A stretch of 64,000 nt of DNA from Actinomycetes bacterium. GTDB taxonomy: Bacteria; Actinomycetota; Acidimicrobiia; Acidimicrobiales; Microtrichaceae. Numbering within the stretch: position 1 is the stretch's first letter; each line of letters begins with the position of its first letter. The DNA lies in contig JAEWED010000106.1 in NCBI GenBank assembly GCA_023389745.1, forward strand, positions 6,125 to 70,124, in the 5' to 3' direction. Below, one piece after another: positions 52,685-60,482 of the stretch. The notes under the pieces are model-generated. The model was not told the DNA's origin, did not search any database, and worked only from the letters and a program-made list of their open reading frames with translations. A program made the position numbers and the translations under genes.

Positions 52685-53217
52685 CACCGCACAGTAGCGA
52701 GCAGGTCGAGCAGATCGTCGACGCCCCGGATGGCGTTCGGCCACGGCGGTTCGACGCGGGCGACGCCCATCGAGAAGACGACCTCGGCGCGCGCCCGGGC
52801 CTCGTTGGTGTCGCAGCCGAGCTCGCAGAAGATCTCGGCGATGAAGTCGAGCAGCACGTGATCCAAGGCGCGCACCGCCGCCGCAGCGGCGGCGTTGGAG
52901 GTGGCCCACTCGCGCATCGCGGCGTGCAGCGGGCCCATCTCCTGGTCGACGAACACCTCCTGCAACCCCAGCAGCCGGTCGCGCGGCGACAGCGGCGCGA
53001 GCCGGTACAGCACCGCCCGCGGCTGGACGTCACCGAAGTAGGCAGCGAGCTCGTCGCGGTACTGCTCCATGCCGCGGAAGTGGTGGTAGAAGCTGCCCGT
53101 CGTGCGGCGCAGCCGATGGGTCAGCTCGGCGAGCTTGACCGCCGAGAAGCCGCCCTCGCGCAGCAGATCCTGGCCGGCGTCGAGCCATGCGGTACGTCGC
53201 ACGTCGCTGGCGCTCAC
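52684..53217 (-). CDS. TetR family regulator of the HsaACD-like operon
   Basis: A 177-residue regulator. Helix-turn-helix: S-A-V-K-L-A-E-L-T-H-R-L-R-R-T-T-G-S-F-Y-H-H-F-R, followed by M-E-Q-Y-R-D-E-L and helical dimer/ligand segments. GTG 53217 overlaps the hydrolase stop (GTGA), so it is translated with the catabolic genes and probably regulates them. Two small palindromes upstream of the operon (56488-56522) are possible targets, though these may equally belong to the divergent ClC/MarR genes. Confidence 0.88.
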   Translation of the reverse strand: MSASDVRRTAWLDAGQDLLREGGFSAVKLAELTHRLRRTTGSFYHHFRGMEQYRDELAAYFGDVQPRAVLYRLAPLSPRDRLLGLQEVFVDQEMGPLHAAMREWATSNAAAAAAVRALDHVLLDFIAEIFCELGCDTNEARARAEVVFSMGVARVEPPWPNAIRGVDDLLDLLATVR

Positions 53218-54398
53218 GGCACTGCGGGCGAGGCGGCGTCGGGCGCGAGGTCGTGCTCGGAGAGCCACAGGCCGACGACACCGGCGGCCTCCTCGAGCCG
53301 GGGCGGCTGGTCGGGGCCGATGTAGTAGTGGTTCGCACCCTCGACGCAGTGCAGCGCCTTGTCGTCGTGGGCGACCGCGTCGTACATCGAGATCGCGAGC
53401 TGCGGGTAGCAGACGTTGTCCGCGCCGTTGTAGACGACCAACGTCGGCACGGTGATCGCCGCGGCGGCACGCAGCCCGTCCGCGAGCGCGTCGTCGTGGC
53501 TCCACTGGCTCAACCAGCTGCGCAGCGTGCAGAACCGTGCGAGGCCGACCGGGCCGTTGTTCACCAGGCGCGGGTCGCCCAGATACGACTCTCCCGCGAC
53601 CCGGTCGTTCGGGTCGATCGTGACGTCGAGGACCGCCGGATCGGCCATGGTGCCGTGCACCACGAAGCCACGCTCCTCGTGCGGTCGGTCCTGGTCGCGC
53701 AGCCGGTCGAGCTCGGCGTGCACCCAGCGCGTGATGCGACGGTTCCGCTCGACCTGTGCGTCGCGGTATCGGGCCAACCAGTCACGGTCGTACGGCGCCT
53801 CACGTCCCGCCGCGTACAGGTCGAGCTCGGCGTCGCGCAGGTCCGGATCCTCCTCGTCGACCACGGCGGGGTCGAGGGAGTCGGTGAGCACGCCGTGGCG
53901 GCTCGGGTGCGCGGCGATCAGCACGACCGCGTCCGCCGGGATCAGATCGGCGGCGGTCAGGTCGGGGCGACCGCCGCCCGGGGGCGCGGTGACCGTCGGA
54001 CGCTCGGCCTGCTCCTGGTAGTACAGCGACAGCGAACCGCCGCCGCTCCACCCGGCGAGCACGACCTTGTCGTAGCCCAGGCGTTCCTTGGCGTCGCGCA
54101 CCGCGGCGCCCAGGTCGAGCACGACCTTCTCCATGATGAGCGCGACGTCGCTGCGGTAGCGGCTGTTGCAGTAGATGACGTGGTGGCCGTCGCGGGCCAG
54201 GCGACGCACCATCGGCAGGTACGCGCCGCCACCGACGGGGTGCATGAACACCAGCACCGTGTCCGAGGGGACCCCGCGGGGTCGCAGCAGGTAGGACTCG
54301 CACACGACGATGCCCTCGGGGCCGCCGTAGGTGTCCTTGAAGTCGGCCTGCTCGGCGTAGACGAGCGGGTACGGGATCTCCTCGACGTCGTGGCGCAC
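53214..54398 (-). CDS. Alpha/beta-fold hydrolase
   Basis: A 394-residue serine hydrolase. V-L-A-G-W-S118-G-G-G-S-L-S-L is the nucleophile elbow; a catalytic Asp in V-V-Y-N-G-A-D-N and His in V-E-G-A-N-H-Y complete the triad. Oxyanion region: F-M-H-P-V-G-G-G-A-Y. A long lid (about 130-240) rich in charged residues separates the two halves. GTG 54398 follows GGAGGG, two bases after the VOC gene stop. In the operon with a flavin monooxygenase and a VOC dioxygenase it fills the position of HsaD (meta-cleavage product hydrolase), but the sequence is longer and the function is inferred from context. Confidence 0.85.
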   Translation of the reverse strand: MRHDVEEIPYPLVYAEQADFKDTYGGPEGIVVCESYLLRPRGVPSDTVLVFMHPVGGGAYLPMVRRLARDGHHVIYCNSRYRSDVALIMEKVVLDLGAAVRDAKERLGYDKVVLAGWSGGGSLSLYYQEQAERPTVTAPPGGGRPDLTAADLIPADAVVLIAAHPSRHGVLTDSLDPAVVDEEDPDLRDAELDLYAAGREAPYDRDWLARYRDAQVERNRRITRWVHAELDRLRDQDRPHEERGFVVHGTMADPAVLDVTIDPNDRVAGESYLGDPRLVNNGPVGLARFCTLRSWLSQWSHDDALADGLRAAAAITVPTLVVYNGADNVCYPQLAISMYDAVAHDDKALHCVEGANHYYIGPDQPPRLEEAAGVVGLWLSEHDLAPDAASPAVP

Positions 54399-54400
54399 GT

Positions 54401-55144
54401 TCAGCCCTCCCCACCCGCGGCGGCGCGCGCTCGCAGGACCCGCGGCGAGTCGGGCACGCTGGCGACGCGGGCCACGACGTCGTCGGGCAGCGACGCCATC
54501 AACGCCATCTCGTCGGGCGGATACGCCATGAGCGGCATGCCGGTGTCGAGCGACGGTTGGGCCACGGGCTCGTCACCGGGCACGAAGGGCGCCGGGTCTC
54601 GGAAGCGGGCGACGTCCGCCGCGCTGATGCCCGCAGCGGCACACACCTCCGGGTCGATCCAGTCGTCGCCGTCGATGGCCGCGGGCGACCACGCGACCTC
54701 GAGGGTGAGCCCTTCGGGGCCGGCGAAGTACAGCGACTTGCACATGCCGTGGTCCAACGGCCCGAGCGCGACGACCCCCGCAGCGCGCAGGCGGTCGCGG
54801 ATCGCGAGCAGGCCCTCTTCGGTCGAGACGGCGAACGCGACGTGCTGCATGGTGCCCGGCGCGCTCACACCGGCGCCGGTGCCGGCGTGGGTGACCCCGA
54901 GCGTGGGCTCGACGTCCTCGACGCCGGGCACCATGCAGAACGCCAGGTACGTCGTGGGGTTCAGCTCGACGAACCCGTGCCACGCGCCGTCCACGCCGTG
55001 CATGTCGTAGAGCGCGACCAGCGGCAGGCCGAGCACCTGGGTGAAGAACTCGAGCTGGCCCTTCATGTCGTTGGTCATCACCGCCAGGTGGTGCACACTG
55101 TCTGGCGAGGTGGGAGTGGCCGGCGAGGTGGGAGTGGTCGTCAT
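54401..55144 (-). CDS. VOC family protein (extradiol-dioxygenase-like)
   Basis: A 247-residue protein of the vicinal-oxygen-chelate superfamily. The likely metal triad is H19 (V-H-H-L-A-V-M), H101 (Q-H-V-A-F-A-V) and E149 (L-T-L-E-V-A-W); the core is residues 14-155, followed by a 90-residue C-terminal extension with M-A-Y-P-P-D-E-M-A-L-M-A-S. Typical extradiol dioxygenases (HsaC) have two VOC repeats; here one complete module plus a different tail, so ring cleavage is plausible but not assured. The ribosome site AAGGAG precedes ATG 55144. Located between the monooxygenase and hydrolase genes. Confidence 0.85.
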   Translation of the reverse strand: MTTTPTSPATPTSPDSVHHLAVMTNDMKGQLEFFTQVLGLPLVALYDMHGVDGAWHGFVELNPTTYLAFCMVPGVEDVEPTLGVTHAGTGAGVSAPGTMQHVAFAVSTEEGLLAIRDRLRAAGVVALGPLDHGMCKSLYFAGPEGLTLEVAWSPAAIDGDDWIDPEVCAAAGISAADVARFRDPAPFVPGDEPVAQPSLDTGMPLMAYPPDEMALMASLPDDVVARVASVPDSPRVLRARAAAGGEG

Positions 55145-55155
55145 GGGGAGCTCCT

Positions 55156-56334
55156 TCAGATCCGGTCGGCAGGTCGCAGGGGCAGGCCGAGCTCGATGCG
55201 CCCGGCGAGCTCGGTGGTGCGGTCCCAGTCGAACACGACGTGCCCCTTGAGCACCTCGACATCGCGCTGCAGACGCTGCAGCGGTTGGGACAGCTGGTAG
55301 ACGCTCGCCCCTGCGCCGGCGCACACGAGCGAGATCACCTCGTTGCAGAGGCGCACGACGTTGGCGGCGGCGAGGCGCACGTCCATGCGCACGTCCAGCC
55401 CGATGCTCCCGCCCGACGCGCTGTCGTTCGCGGTGACCGCGTCGAGCAGCTGGTCGGCGGCGGCCTCGAACAGCACGCGCGCGGCACGGACCTGCGCGAG
55501 CGCGTGGCCGAGGCGCACCTGCGCGGCGGGCTGGTCGATGGCCTTGTCGCCCAACGTGTAGGCCAGCACGCGTTCGCGGATGCGGTCGGCGTAGTGCTCG
55601 ACGGCTGCCTCGGCCGCGCCGAGCGCGGGCGCCGACGCGACGAGCGACAGGACCGCCATGACCGGCAGCGCCGCCATCTCGCTGTTGCCGGGCTCGGGCG
55701 CACGGTCCTCGAGCAGGTCCTCGGACGGCAGGGTGCGGTGGTCGGGGACGAAGACGCCGTCGACGCGCACGGTGTTGCTGCCCGTCGCCCGCATGCCCGA
55801 GGTGTGCCAGACGTCGTCGACCTCGACGTCACCGATCGGCAGCACCGCGAAGCGCAGGGCGAACGCGTCGTCGCGCGCCTCGAGGCCGTGGACCATCACC
55901 CAGTCGGCGTGGTTGACCCCCGTCGCCCACTCCCAGCGACCGCTGACCTCCCAGCCGCCGTCGACCTCTCGGAGCTGACCCGTCGGAGCGAGCGGGGCCG
56001 GCACGAGCCCGTAGCCACAGGGACCGAACACCTCGGCCTGCAGCTGCTCGGGGAAGCGGGTGAGCAGCCAGTTGTGCAGCACGAAGAACGACAAGGTCCA
56101 CGCCGAGGCCGGACAGGCGGCCGCGATCGTGCGGGTCGTGTCGAGCAGCTCTCGAAGGCCTGCACCCTCGCCGCCGTATGCCACCGGCACCGCCATCGAG
56201 AACAGCCCCGACTCCGCGGCGGCGGCCATGACGGGGTCGGTGAGCCGCCGGTCGCGCTCGGCTTGTTCCGCCTCGACGGCGACCAGCGCCGCGAGTCGAT
56301 CCGCGCGTGCTTCGACTCCGTCACCGTCGACCAC
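55156..56334 (-). CDS. HsaA-like flavin-dependent monooxygenase (acyl-CoA dehydrogenase fold)
   Basis: About 392 residues from GTG 56334 (GGGGGT upstream); the frame remains open to TTG 56397, which would add 21 poorly composed residues. The N-terminus V-E-A-R-A-D-R-L-A-A-L-V-A-V-E-A-E and S-G-L-F-S-M-A-V-P-V-A-Y-G-G match the HpaB/HsaA-type class D flavin monooxygenases that hydroxylate phenols, rather than true acyl-CoA dehydrogenases. W-E-V-S-G-R-W-E-W-A-T-G-V and W-H-T-S-G-M-R-A-T-G-S-N-T-V follow. First gene of an operon with VOC, hydrolase, TetR and a beta-lactamase-like gene. A reductase partner (HsaB) is not in the window. Reduced flavin probably comes from elsewhere. Confidence 0.85.
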   Translation of the reverse strand: MVDGDGVEARADRLAALVAVEAEQAERDRRLTDPVMAAAAESGLFSMAVPVAYGGEGAGLRELLDTTRTIAAACPASAWTLSFFVLHNWLLTRFPEQLQAEVFGPCGYGLVPAPLAPTGQLREVDGGWEVSGRWEWATGVNHADWVMVHGLEARDDAFALRFAVLPIGDVEVDDVWHTSGMRATGSNTVRVDGVFVPDHRTLPSEDLLEDRAPEPGNSEMAALPVMAVLSLVASAPALGAAEAAVEHYADRIRERVLAYTLGDKAIDQPAAQVRLGHALAQVRAARVLFEAAADQLLDAVTANDSASGGSIGLDVRMDVRLAAANVVRLCNEVISLVCAGAGASVYQLSQPLQRLQRDVEVLKGHVVFDWDRTTELAGRIELGLPLRPADRI

Positions 56335-56487
56335 GACACCCCCATGCCCAGCTCGATCCCCCGAGGGCTGATGCCCTCGACCCGCACCATAGGTCAACTT
56401 ATGGCGCGCTGGCTCGCTCCCCGAAATCCTTCCCTTCCCCGAAATCCGTCGCCGTTTCGAGGTGATGACTGCGAATCCGAGTCGGAT

Positions 56488-56522
56488 GTCACGAGGTGAC
56501 CGGCGTTATATCGTGACACGAT
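56488..56522. promoter_or_regulatory. Divergent promoter region with two small palindromes
   Basis: GTCACGAGGTGAC (56488-56500) and ATCGTGACACGAT (56510-56522) are perfect inverted repeats that share the T-C-A-C-G-A half. The second is overlapped by TATATC (56507-56512), a likely -10 of the ClC gene. They lie between the HsaA-like operon (-) and the ClC/MarR operon (+), so either the MarR or the TetR protein could bind. A fragment of the terminator-type sequence (GAATCCGAGTCGGATG) is nearby at 56473-56488. Confidence 0.5.
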
Positions 56523-56525
56523 GTA

Positions 56526-57779
56526 GTGGTGAGTCCACTCGTGCAGCGCTTCGTCACCACCGCCTCGGTCCGCCTGCGCAGCGGCCTCGGCGTGCCGACC
56601 GTCGCCGTGGGCGTGGCCGGCGGTCTGCTCGGCGCCGCGTACGTGGCGGTGCTCCATCTGCTCGAACGGGGCCTCGGACCCGAGCACCACGCCCGTGTCA
56701 CCCAGCTGGCGATCCTCGTCGCGGTCGGCGCCGCGGTCGCCCTGATCACTCGGCTCGGCGGTGAGACCGGCAACGTCGAGCTGCTGGTCGACAACATCCA
56801 CGTCTCGGGCGGGGCCGCCGACGTGCGCGCCCTGCGATCCCTCCTGCCGGCGTCGCTGTTGTGCGTCGCCGCCGGCTCGACGATGGGACCCGAGGCGCCG
56901 CTGGTGCAGTCGACCGGCACGATCGGCACGGCGATCGCCACACGCCTGCGCCGACCGGCACCCGACGTCCGGATCCTGACGATCACCGGGATGGCGGCGG
57001 GCTTCACCGTGCTGTTCGGCGCGCCGCTCGGCGCTGCGTTCTTCGCGCTCGAGATCCTGCACCGGCGAGGGCTGCAGTACTACGAGGCGCTCGTTCCCGC
57101 GGTCGTCGGGTCGCTGTGCGGCTACGCGGTCTACTTCAGCCTGGCGGGACTCGGGATCGAGCCGGTCTGGCGCTTCCCCGAAGTCGGCACGCTGCACACT
57201 CCCGACCTGGCACTCGCCGCGCTGATCGGACTGGTCGGCGCGCTGGGCGCATGGTTGTTCGCCGCGACCGTGACCGTCGTGCGCCGCGGGTTCGCCGCGG
57301 TGCCGACCTCGGCTCGCTACGTGCTCGGCGGCGCGGCGCTCGGCCTGCTCGGCATCTGGTCGCCGTACGCACTCACCTTCGGCGAGCACCAGCTCTCGGA
57401 GCTGCTCGACGCGCGTGTCGCGGTCGGTGCGCTCGCCGTCGCGTTGCTCGCCAAGTTCGCGGGCACCGTGGTGGCGCTCGCGTCGGGCTGGAAGGGCGGC
57501 TTCATCATCCCGCTGTTCTTCGTCGGCGCCGTCGCCGGGCAGATCGTGCACCAGCTGGTGCCGGGCACCAACGAGTCGGTGCTGATGGCGTGCGCCATGG
57601 TGGCGTTGTGCGTGGGCGTGACGAAGACGCCGATCGGCACCACGCTGGTGGTCACCGAGATGGCAGGCCTGCTGCTCCTGCCCGTCACCCTGATCGCCGC
57701 CGTCGTCGCCCTGCTCGTCAGCGAACGCGTCTCGGTGATCGAGACCCAACGTCCCCGACCGTCGCAGGAACCCGAATGA
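56526..57779 (+). CDS. ClC-family chloride channel/antiporter
   Basis: A protein of about 417 residues with ten or more helices. The ClC core motifs are G-S-T-M-G-P-E-A-P-L-V-Q (in place of G-x-G-x-P and G-K-x-G-P-x-x-H), G-A-P-L-G-A-A-F-F-A-L-E and G-W-K-G-G-F-I-I-P-L-F-F (the G-x-F-x-P motif). The gating Glu is in the G-P-E-A-P segment, indicating a possible proton-coupled antiporter. Chloride or fluoride specificity is not clear. GTG 56526 or 56529 starts it with a short leader. No CBS domain. The MarR gene follows ten bases after the stop. Confidence 0.92.
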   Translation: MVSPLVQRFVTTASVRLRSGLGVPTVAVGVAGGLLGAAYVAVLHLLERGLGPEHHARVTQLAILVAVGAAVALITRLGGETGNVELLVDNIHVSGGAADVRALRSLLPASLLCVAAGSTMGPEAPLVQSTGTIGTAIATRLRRPAPDVRILTITGMAAGFTVLFGAPLGAAFFALEILHRRGLQYYEALVPAVVGSLCGYAVYFSLAGLGIEPVWRFPEVGTLHTPDLALAALIGLVGALGAWLFAATVTVVRRGFAAVPTSARYVLGGAALGLLGIWSPYALTFGEHQLSELLDARVAVGALAVALLAKFAGTVVALASGWKGGFIIPLFFVGAVAGQIVHQLVPGTNESVLMACAMVALCVGVTKTPIGTTLVVTEMAGLLLLPVTLIAAVVALLVSERVSVIETQRPRPSQEPE

Positions 57780-57789
57780 GCGAACCGAC

Positions 57790-58269
57790 GTGACCGAACC
57801 GCCCAACGCGGCCGAGCCGCTCGGCCGGGACGCCCCGCCCGGCGACACGCGGCCGCTCAGCGACACGCGGCCGCTCAGCGACAGGGACTACCGCTCGCTC
57901 GCGCAGTTCCGCCACGCGCTGCGCGTGTTCCTGCGCTTCTCCGAGGACGCGGCGCGGACCGCGGGGGTCACGCCCGCGCAGCACCAGCTGATGCTGGCGG
58001 TGAAGGGATGGAGCGGTGACGGCGCGCCGACCATCTCGGACCTGGCCGAGTTCCTGCAGCTCAAGCACCACTCGACCGTCGAGCTCGTGCAGCGAGCGAC
58101 GACCGCAGGTCTGGTGACCACCTCGACCGACCCCGCCGACCATCGCCGACAGCTGGTCGAGCTCACCGCCGAGGGCGACGACACGCTCGCGTCGCTGTCG
58201 TCGCTGCACCGCGACGAGCTCCGCCGTTTCCGTGCCGAGATGGTCGACATCCTCGACGAGCTCGACTGA
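57790..58269 (+). CDS. MarR family transcriptional regulator
   Basis: A 159-residue winged-helix protein. The recognition region reads T-I-S-D-L-A-E-F-L-Q-L-K-H-H-S-T-V-E-L-V-Q-R followed by the wing G-L-V-T-T-S-T-D-P-A-D-H-R-R-Q-L-V-E-L-T-A-E-G, the standard MarR pattern. The N-terminal 30 residues are a disordered tail with a duplicated D-T-R-P-L-S unit from a tandem DNA repeat. GTG 57790 follows the ClC stop by ten bases, so it is cotranscribed with the channel gene and may regulate it. Confidence 0.9.
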   Translation: MTEPPNAAEPLGRDAPPGDTRPLSDTRPLSDRDYRSLAQFRHALRVFLRFSEDAARTAGVTPAQHQLMLAVKGWSGDGAPTISDLAEFLQLKHHSTVELVQRATTAGLVTTSTDPADHRRQLVELTAEGDDTLASLSSLHRDELRRFRAEMVDILDELD

Positions 58270-58304
58270 CGCTCCAGGCCCTGTGCCCGAATGCGTCGCG
58301 GTGT

Positions 58305-59261
58305 TCAGTCGAAGCGCGTCGCGGTGATCCGGCCCAGATCGGACGTGCACACGAACCGGACGGACTCGGTGATGCCGTCGGCCGACTGCACCTCGGCAGC
58401 GAAGAGCAGCACGTCGTCGTCGCCCACGCTGGACGTGGCGGTCTTCTGAAACCTGACGTCCACCGCACCCGGGTCGAGGAGCTCGACGGCTTGCCGCGCG
58501 CACTCGTCCGCGTGTGCGCGGGTGAATCCCGAGCCTGCCCACGGGTCACTGCGGTGACCGATCGCCAGACCGAGGTAGAAGCTCGCGAACCCCCAGCCGG
58601 CGAGGACGACACAGAGCACCCACCGGAGTCCACCGGCCGATGCCGGCACGGTCGCACCGGGTCGAGCGGTCCGCTCGACCGGTGGGGTCGGTGTCCCGTC
58701 GGGGTTCAGCTCGGTGATGCCCGCCAGGCGGAGCGACGCCCGCAGGCCCTCCAGGGAACCGCCGCCGATCGCGAGCGCGTCGGTCGAACCGTCGGAGAAG
58801 TGGAGGCGAAGGAGCGTCCCTCGCCGAGGCATGAGCAGGAACGACGTGTGTTGGAGCGAGATGCCGACGAGCTGGTCGCTCGGTCGGTCGCGGATGGCCA
58901 CGGCACCGGACGGTCCCTCGTCGGAGGCCCGGATCACACGCCGAGACGTGACCGACACGGCGATCGCAGCGTCGGCTGGCAGACCCCGCTGTCGACGCCA
59001 CAGGTTCTGGAGGCCCCTGACCGCCCGGAACGTCACCAGTCCGCCGACGATCATGACGAGCAGACCGACCCAGAGCCCGAGGCGAGCCAGCCAGGCGCCG
59101 CAAAGTCCTGGACCGACTGTGAAGGCGGCGAGCAGGGCGACCAGCTGGTGTCGAGCGGCCTCGGGAGAGAATCCCAGCACGCGCAGGAGCGCGGGCTCGA
59201 GCGACTCCGTGGTCGACTCGATGTGGAGCGGAACGGCGTCGGCGACGGCCTGCTGGTTCAC
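58305..59261 (-). CDS. Membrane protein of unknown function
   Basis: A 318-residue protein with three helices: L-V-A-L-L-A-A-F-T-V-G-P-G-L-C-G and W-V-G-L-L-V-M-I-V-G-G-L-V near residues 40-76, and V-L-C-V-V-L-A-G-W-G-F-A near 213-224. Between them is a cytosolic PH-like or beta-rich segment (V-S-V-T-S-R-R-V-I-R-A, L-L-M-P-R-R-G-T-L-L-R-L-H-F), and a beta-rich tail with F-V-C-T-S-D follows. GTG 59261 is six bases after TAGCGT and has no ribosome site, so it is probably leaderless. No family recognised. Confidence 0.75.
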   Translation of the reverse strand: MNQQAVADAVPLHIESTTESLEPALLRVLGFSPEAARHQLVALLAAFTVGPGLCGAWLARLGLWVGLLVMIVGGLVTFRAVRGLQNLWRRQRGLPADAAIAVSVTSRRVIRASDEGPSGAVAIRDRPSDQLVGISLQHTSFLLMPRRGTLLRLHFSDGSTDALAIGGGSLEGLRASLRLAGITELNPDGTPTPPVERTARPGATVPASAGGLRWVLCVVLAGWGFASFYLGLAIGHRSDPWAGSGFTRAHADECARQAVELLDPGAVDVRFQKTATSSVGDDDVLLFAAEVQSADGITESVRFVCTSDLGRITATRFD

Positions 59262-59380
59262 CGTTCCACGCTATCGGCGGTCGAGCCCGACACCTCCGTC
59301 CGGCTGCGCTCCGAGACGTGCCGTGAGACTTCTTCTCGAGCGGGAACCTGACGCCAGATGTCGACTGCCGGTGGGGCCGG

Positions 59381-59620
59381 TCAGAAGGCGGCGAGGGCCG
59401 TGAGCCCCTTGAGGGTGAACACGACTGCGGCGATCGACAGCACGCCCAGGCCGAGACCGATCAGCACCATGGCAGTGCGGTCGGTGCTGGGCGGTGGCGC
59501 GTCGTGATGCCGTACGTCGACAGGCACGCGGACCCGTGCGTTCGCCGCTCGCACCGACAGCAGCACGCCAACGGCGATCACGGCCAGTCCCAGCGCGGCG
59601 ATGGATCCCTCGACCGACAT
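59381..59620 (-). CDS. Small membrane protein with two helices
   Basis: A 79-residue protein with two hydrophobic helices: S-I-A-A-L-G-L-A-V-I-A-V-G-V-L-L-S-V and A-M-V-L-I-G-L-G-L-G-V-L-S-I-A-A-V-V, connected by a polar loop with V-R-V-P-V-D-V-R-H-H-D. ATG 59620 has a GGGGGGA ribosome site. It is alone in its strand stretch, between a membrane protein gene and the terminator of the ABC operon. Function unknown. Confidence 0.7.
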   Translation of the reverse strand: MSVEGSIAALGLAVIAVGVLLSVRAANARVRVPVDVRHHDAPPPSTDRTAMVLIGLGLGVLSIAAVVFTLKGLTALAAF

Positions 59621-59677
59621 GCGTCCCCCCTTCCGGCCGCGGCGACTGTAGGCCTGCGCGGTGTCCGAGCAGCCGAG

Positions 59678-59721
59678 ATCCGTCTCAGAATCGGTGCGAT
59701 CGCACCGATTCCGAGACGGAT
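59678..59721 (-). terminator. 21-bp stem hairpin ending the ABC exporter operon
   Basis: Arms 59678-59698 and 59701-59721 are inverted repeats with one mismatch around AT. The mismatch is A-C on the plus strand but U-G in minus-strand RNA, the strand of the ABC operon that ends at 59759, so the hairpin folds fully in the transcript it would terminate. The arm sequence (ATCCGTCTC, GAATCGG) is related to the hairpins at 23063 and 25152. A partial direct copy GACGGATTTCG follows at 59716 and 59735. Confidence 0.7.
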
Positions 59722-59758
59722 TTCGGGAACGGGGACGGATTTCGTGAAGGGTGCCTGG

Positions 59759-60451
59759 TCAGGCCTCGAGGACGCCGTCGGTGATCTTGACCGTGCGATC
59801 CGCGTAGTGGGTGATGCGGTCGTCGTGGGTGACGATGACCGCCGCGGTCCCCCGCTCCTTCATCTCGGAGCAGATCAACTCCATCACCTGCTCGCCGAGC
59901 TTGGTGTCGAGTGCCGAGGTCGGCTCGTCGAAGAGCACCAGGCTCGGTTCGTTCATGAGCGCTCGACCGATCGCGACACGCTGCTTCTGCCCGCCCGAGA
60001 GCTGGCCGGGCAGGTTCTTCGCGCGGTCGGCGAGGCCGAGCTCCTCGAGCAGCTGGTCCGCGCGCTCCCGCGCGGCCTTGCCGGTGCGGCGACCCATCTC
60101 GTCGACGACGAGCAGGTTCTCGCGCGCCGTCAGGAACGGGACCAGGTTGACCGCCTGGAACACGAAGCCGACGGTCTCGCTGCGGAACCGGGTGAGCTGC
60201 TTCGAGGAGTAGTCGCTGATGTCCTGGCCGTCGACGACGACGCTGCCCGACGTGGGTGAGAGCAACCCGCCGGCGATCGAGCACAACGTGGTCTTCCCCG
60301 AGCCCGACGGACCCACCAGCGCGACCATCTCGTCCGAGGCGACCGTGATCGAGGCGTGGTCGAGCGCCACGACCTCTTCACCGCCGACCTCGTAGGTCTT
60401 GCGGACGTCGCGCAGCTCCAGCGCTGCGCCCGACTTCGATGGCGTGCTCAT
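59759..60451 (-). CDS. ABC transporter ATPase of an FtsX-type exporter
   Basis: A 230-residue ATP-binding subunit with G-P-S-G-S-G-K-T-T (Walker A), F-Q-A-V-N-L-V-P-F (Q-loop), L-S-G-G-Q-K-Q-R-V-A (signature), L-V-L-F-D-E-P-T-S-A-L-D (Walker B) and V-I-V-T-H-D. It fits the LolD/MacB/DevA type. ATG 60451 has GGAG upstream, 31 bases after the second permease gene. Complex: one ATPase plus two distinct permeases encoded in the same operon. Confidence 0.94.
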   Translation of the reverse strand: MSTPSKSGAALELRDVRKTYEVGGEEVVALDHASITVASDEMVALVGPSGSGKTTLCSIAGGLLSPTSGSVVVDGQDISDYSSKQLTRFRSETVGFVFQAVNLVPFLTARENLLVVDEMGRRTGKAARERADQLLEELGLADRAKNLPGQLSGGQKQRVAIGRALMNEPSLVLFDEPTSALDTKLGEQVMELICSEMKERGTAAVIVTHDDRITHYADRTVKITDGVLEA

Positions 60452-60482
60452 CGTGCTCCGATCTCGTGCAGGCACTCGCTGG

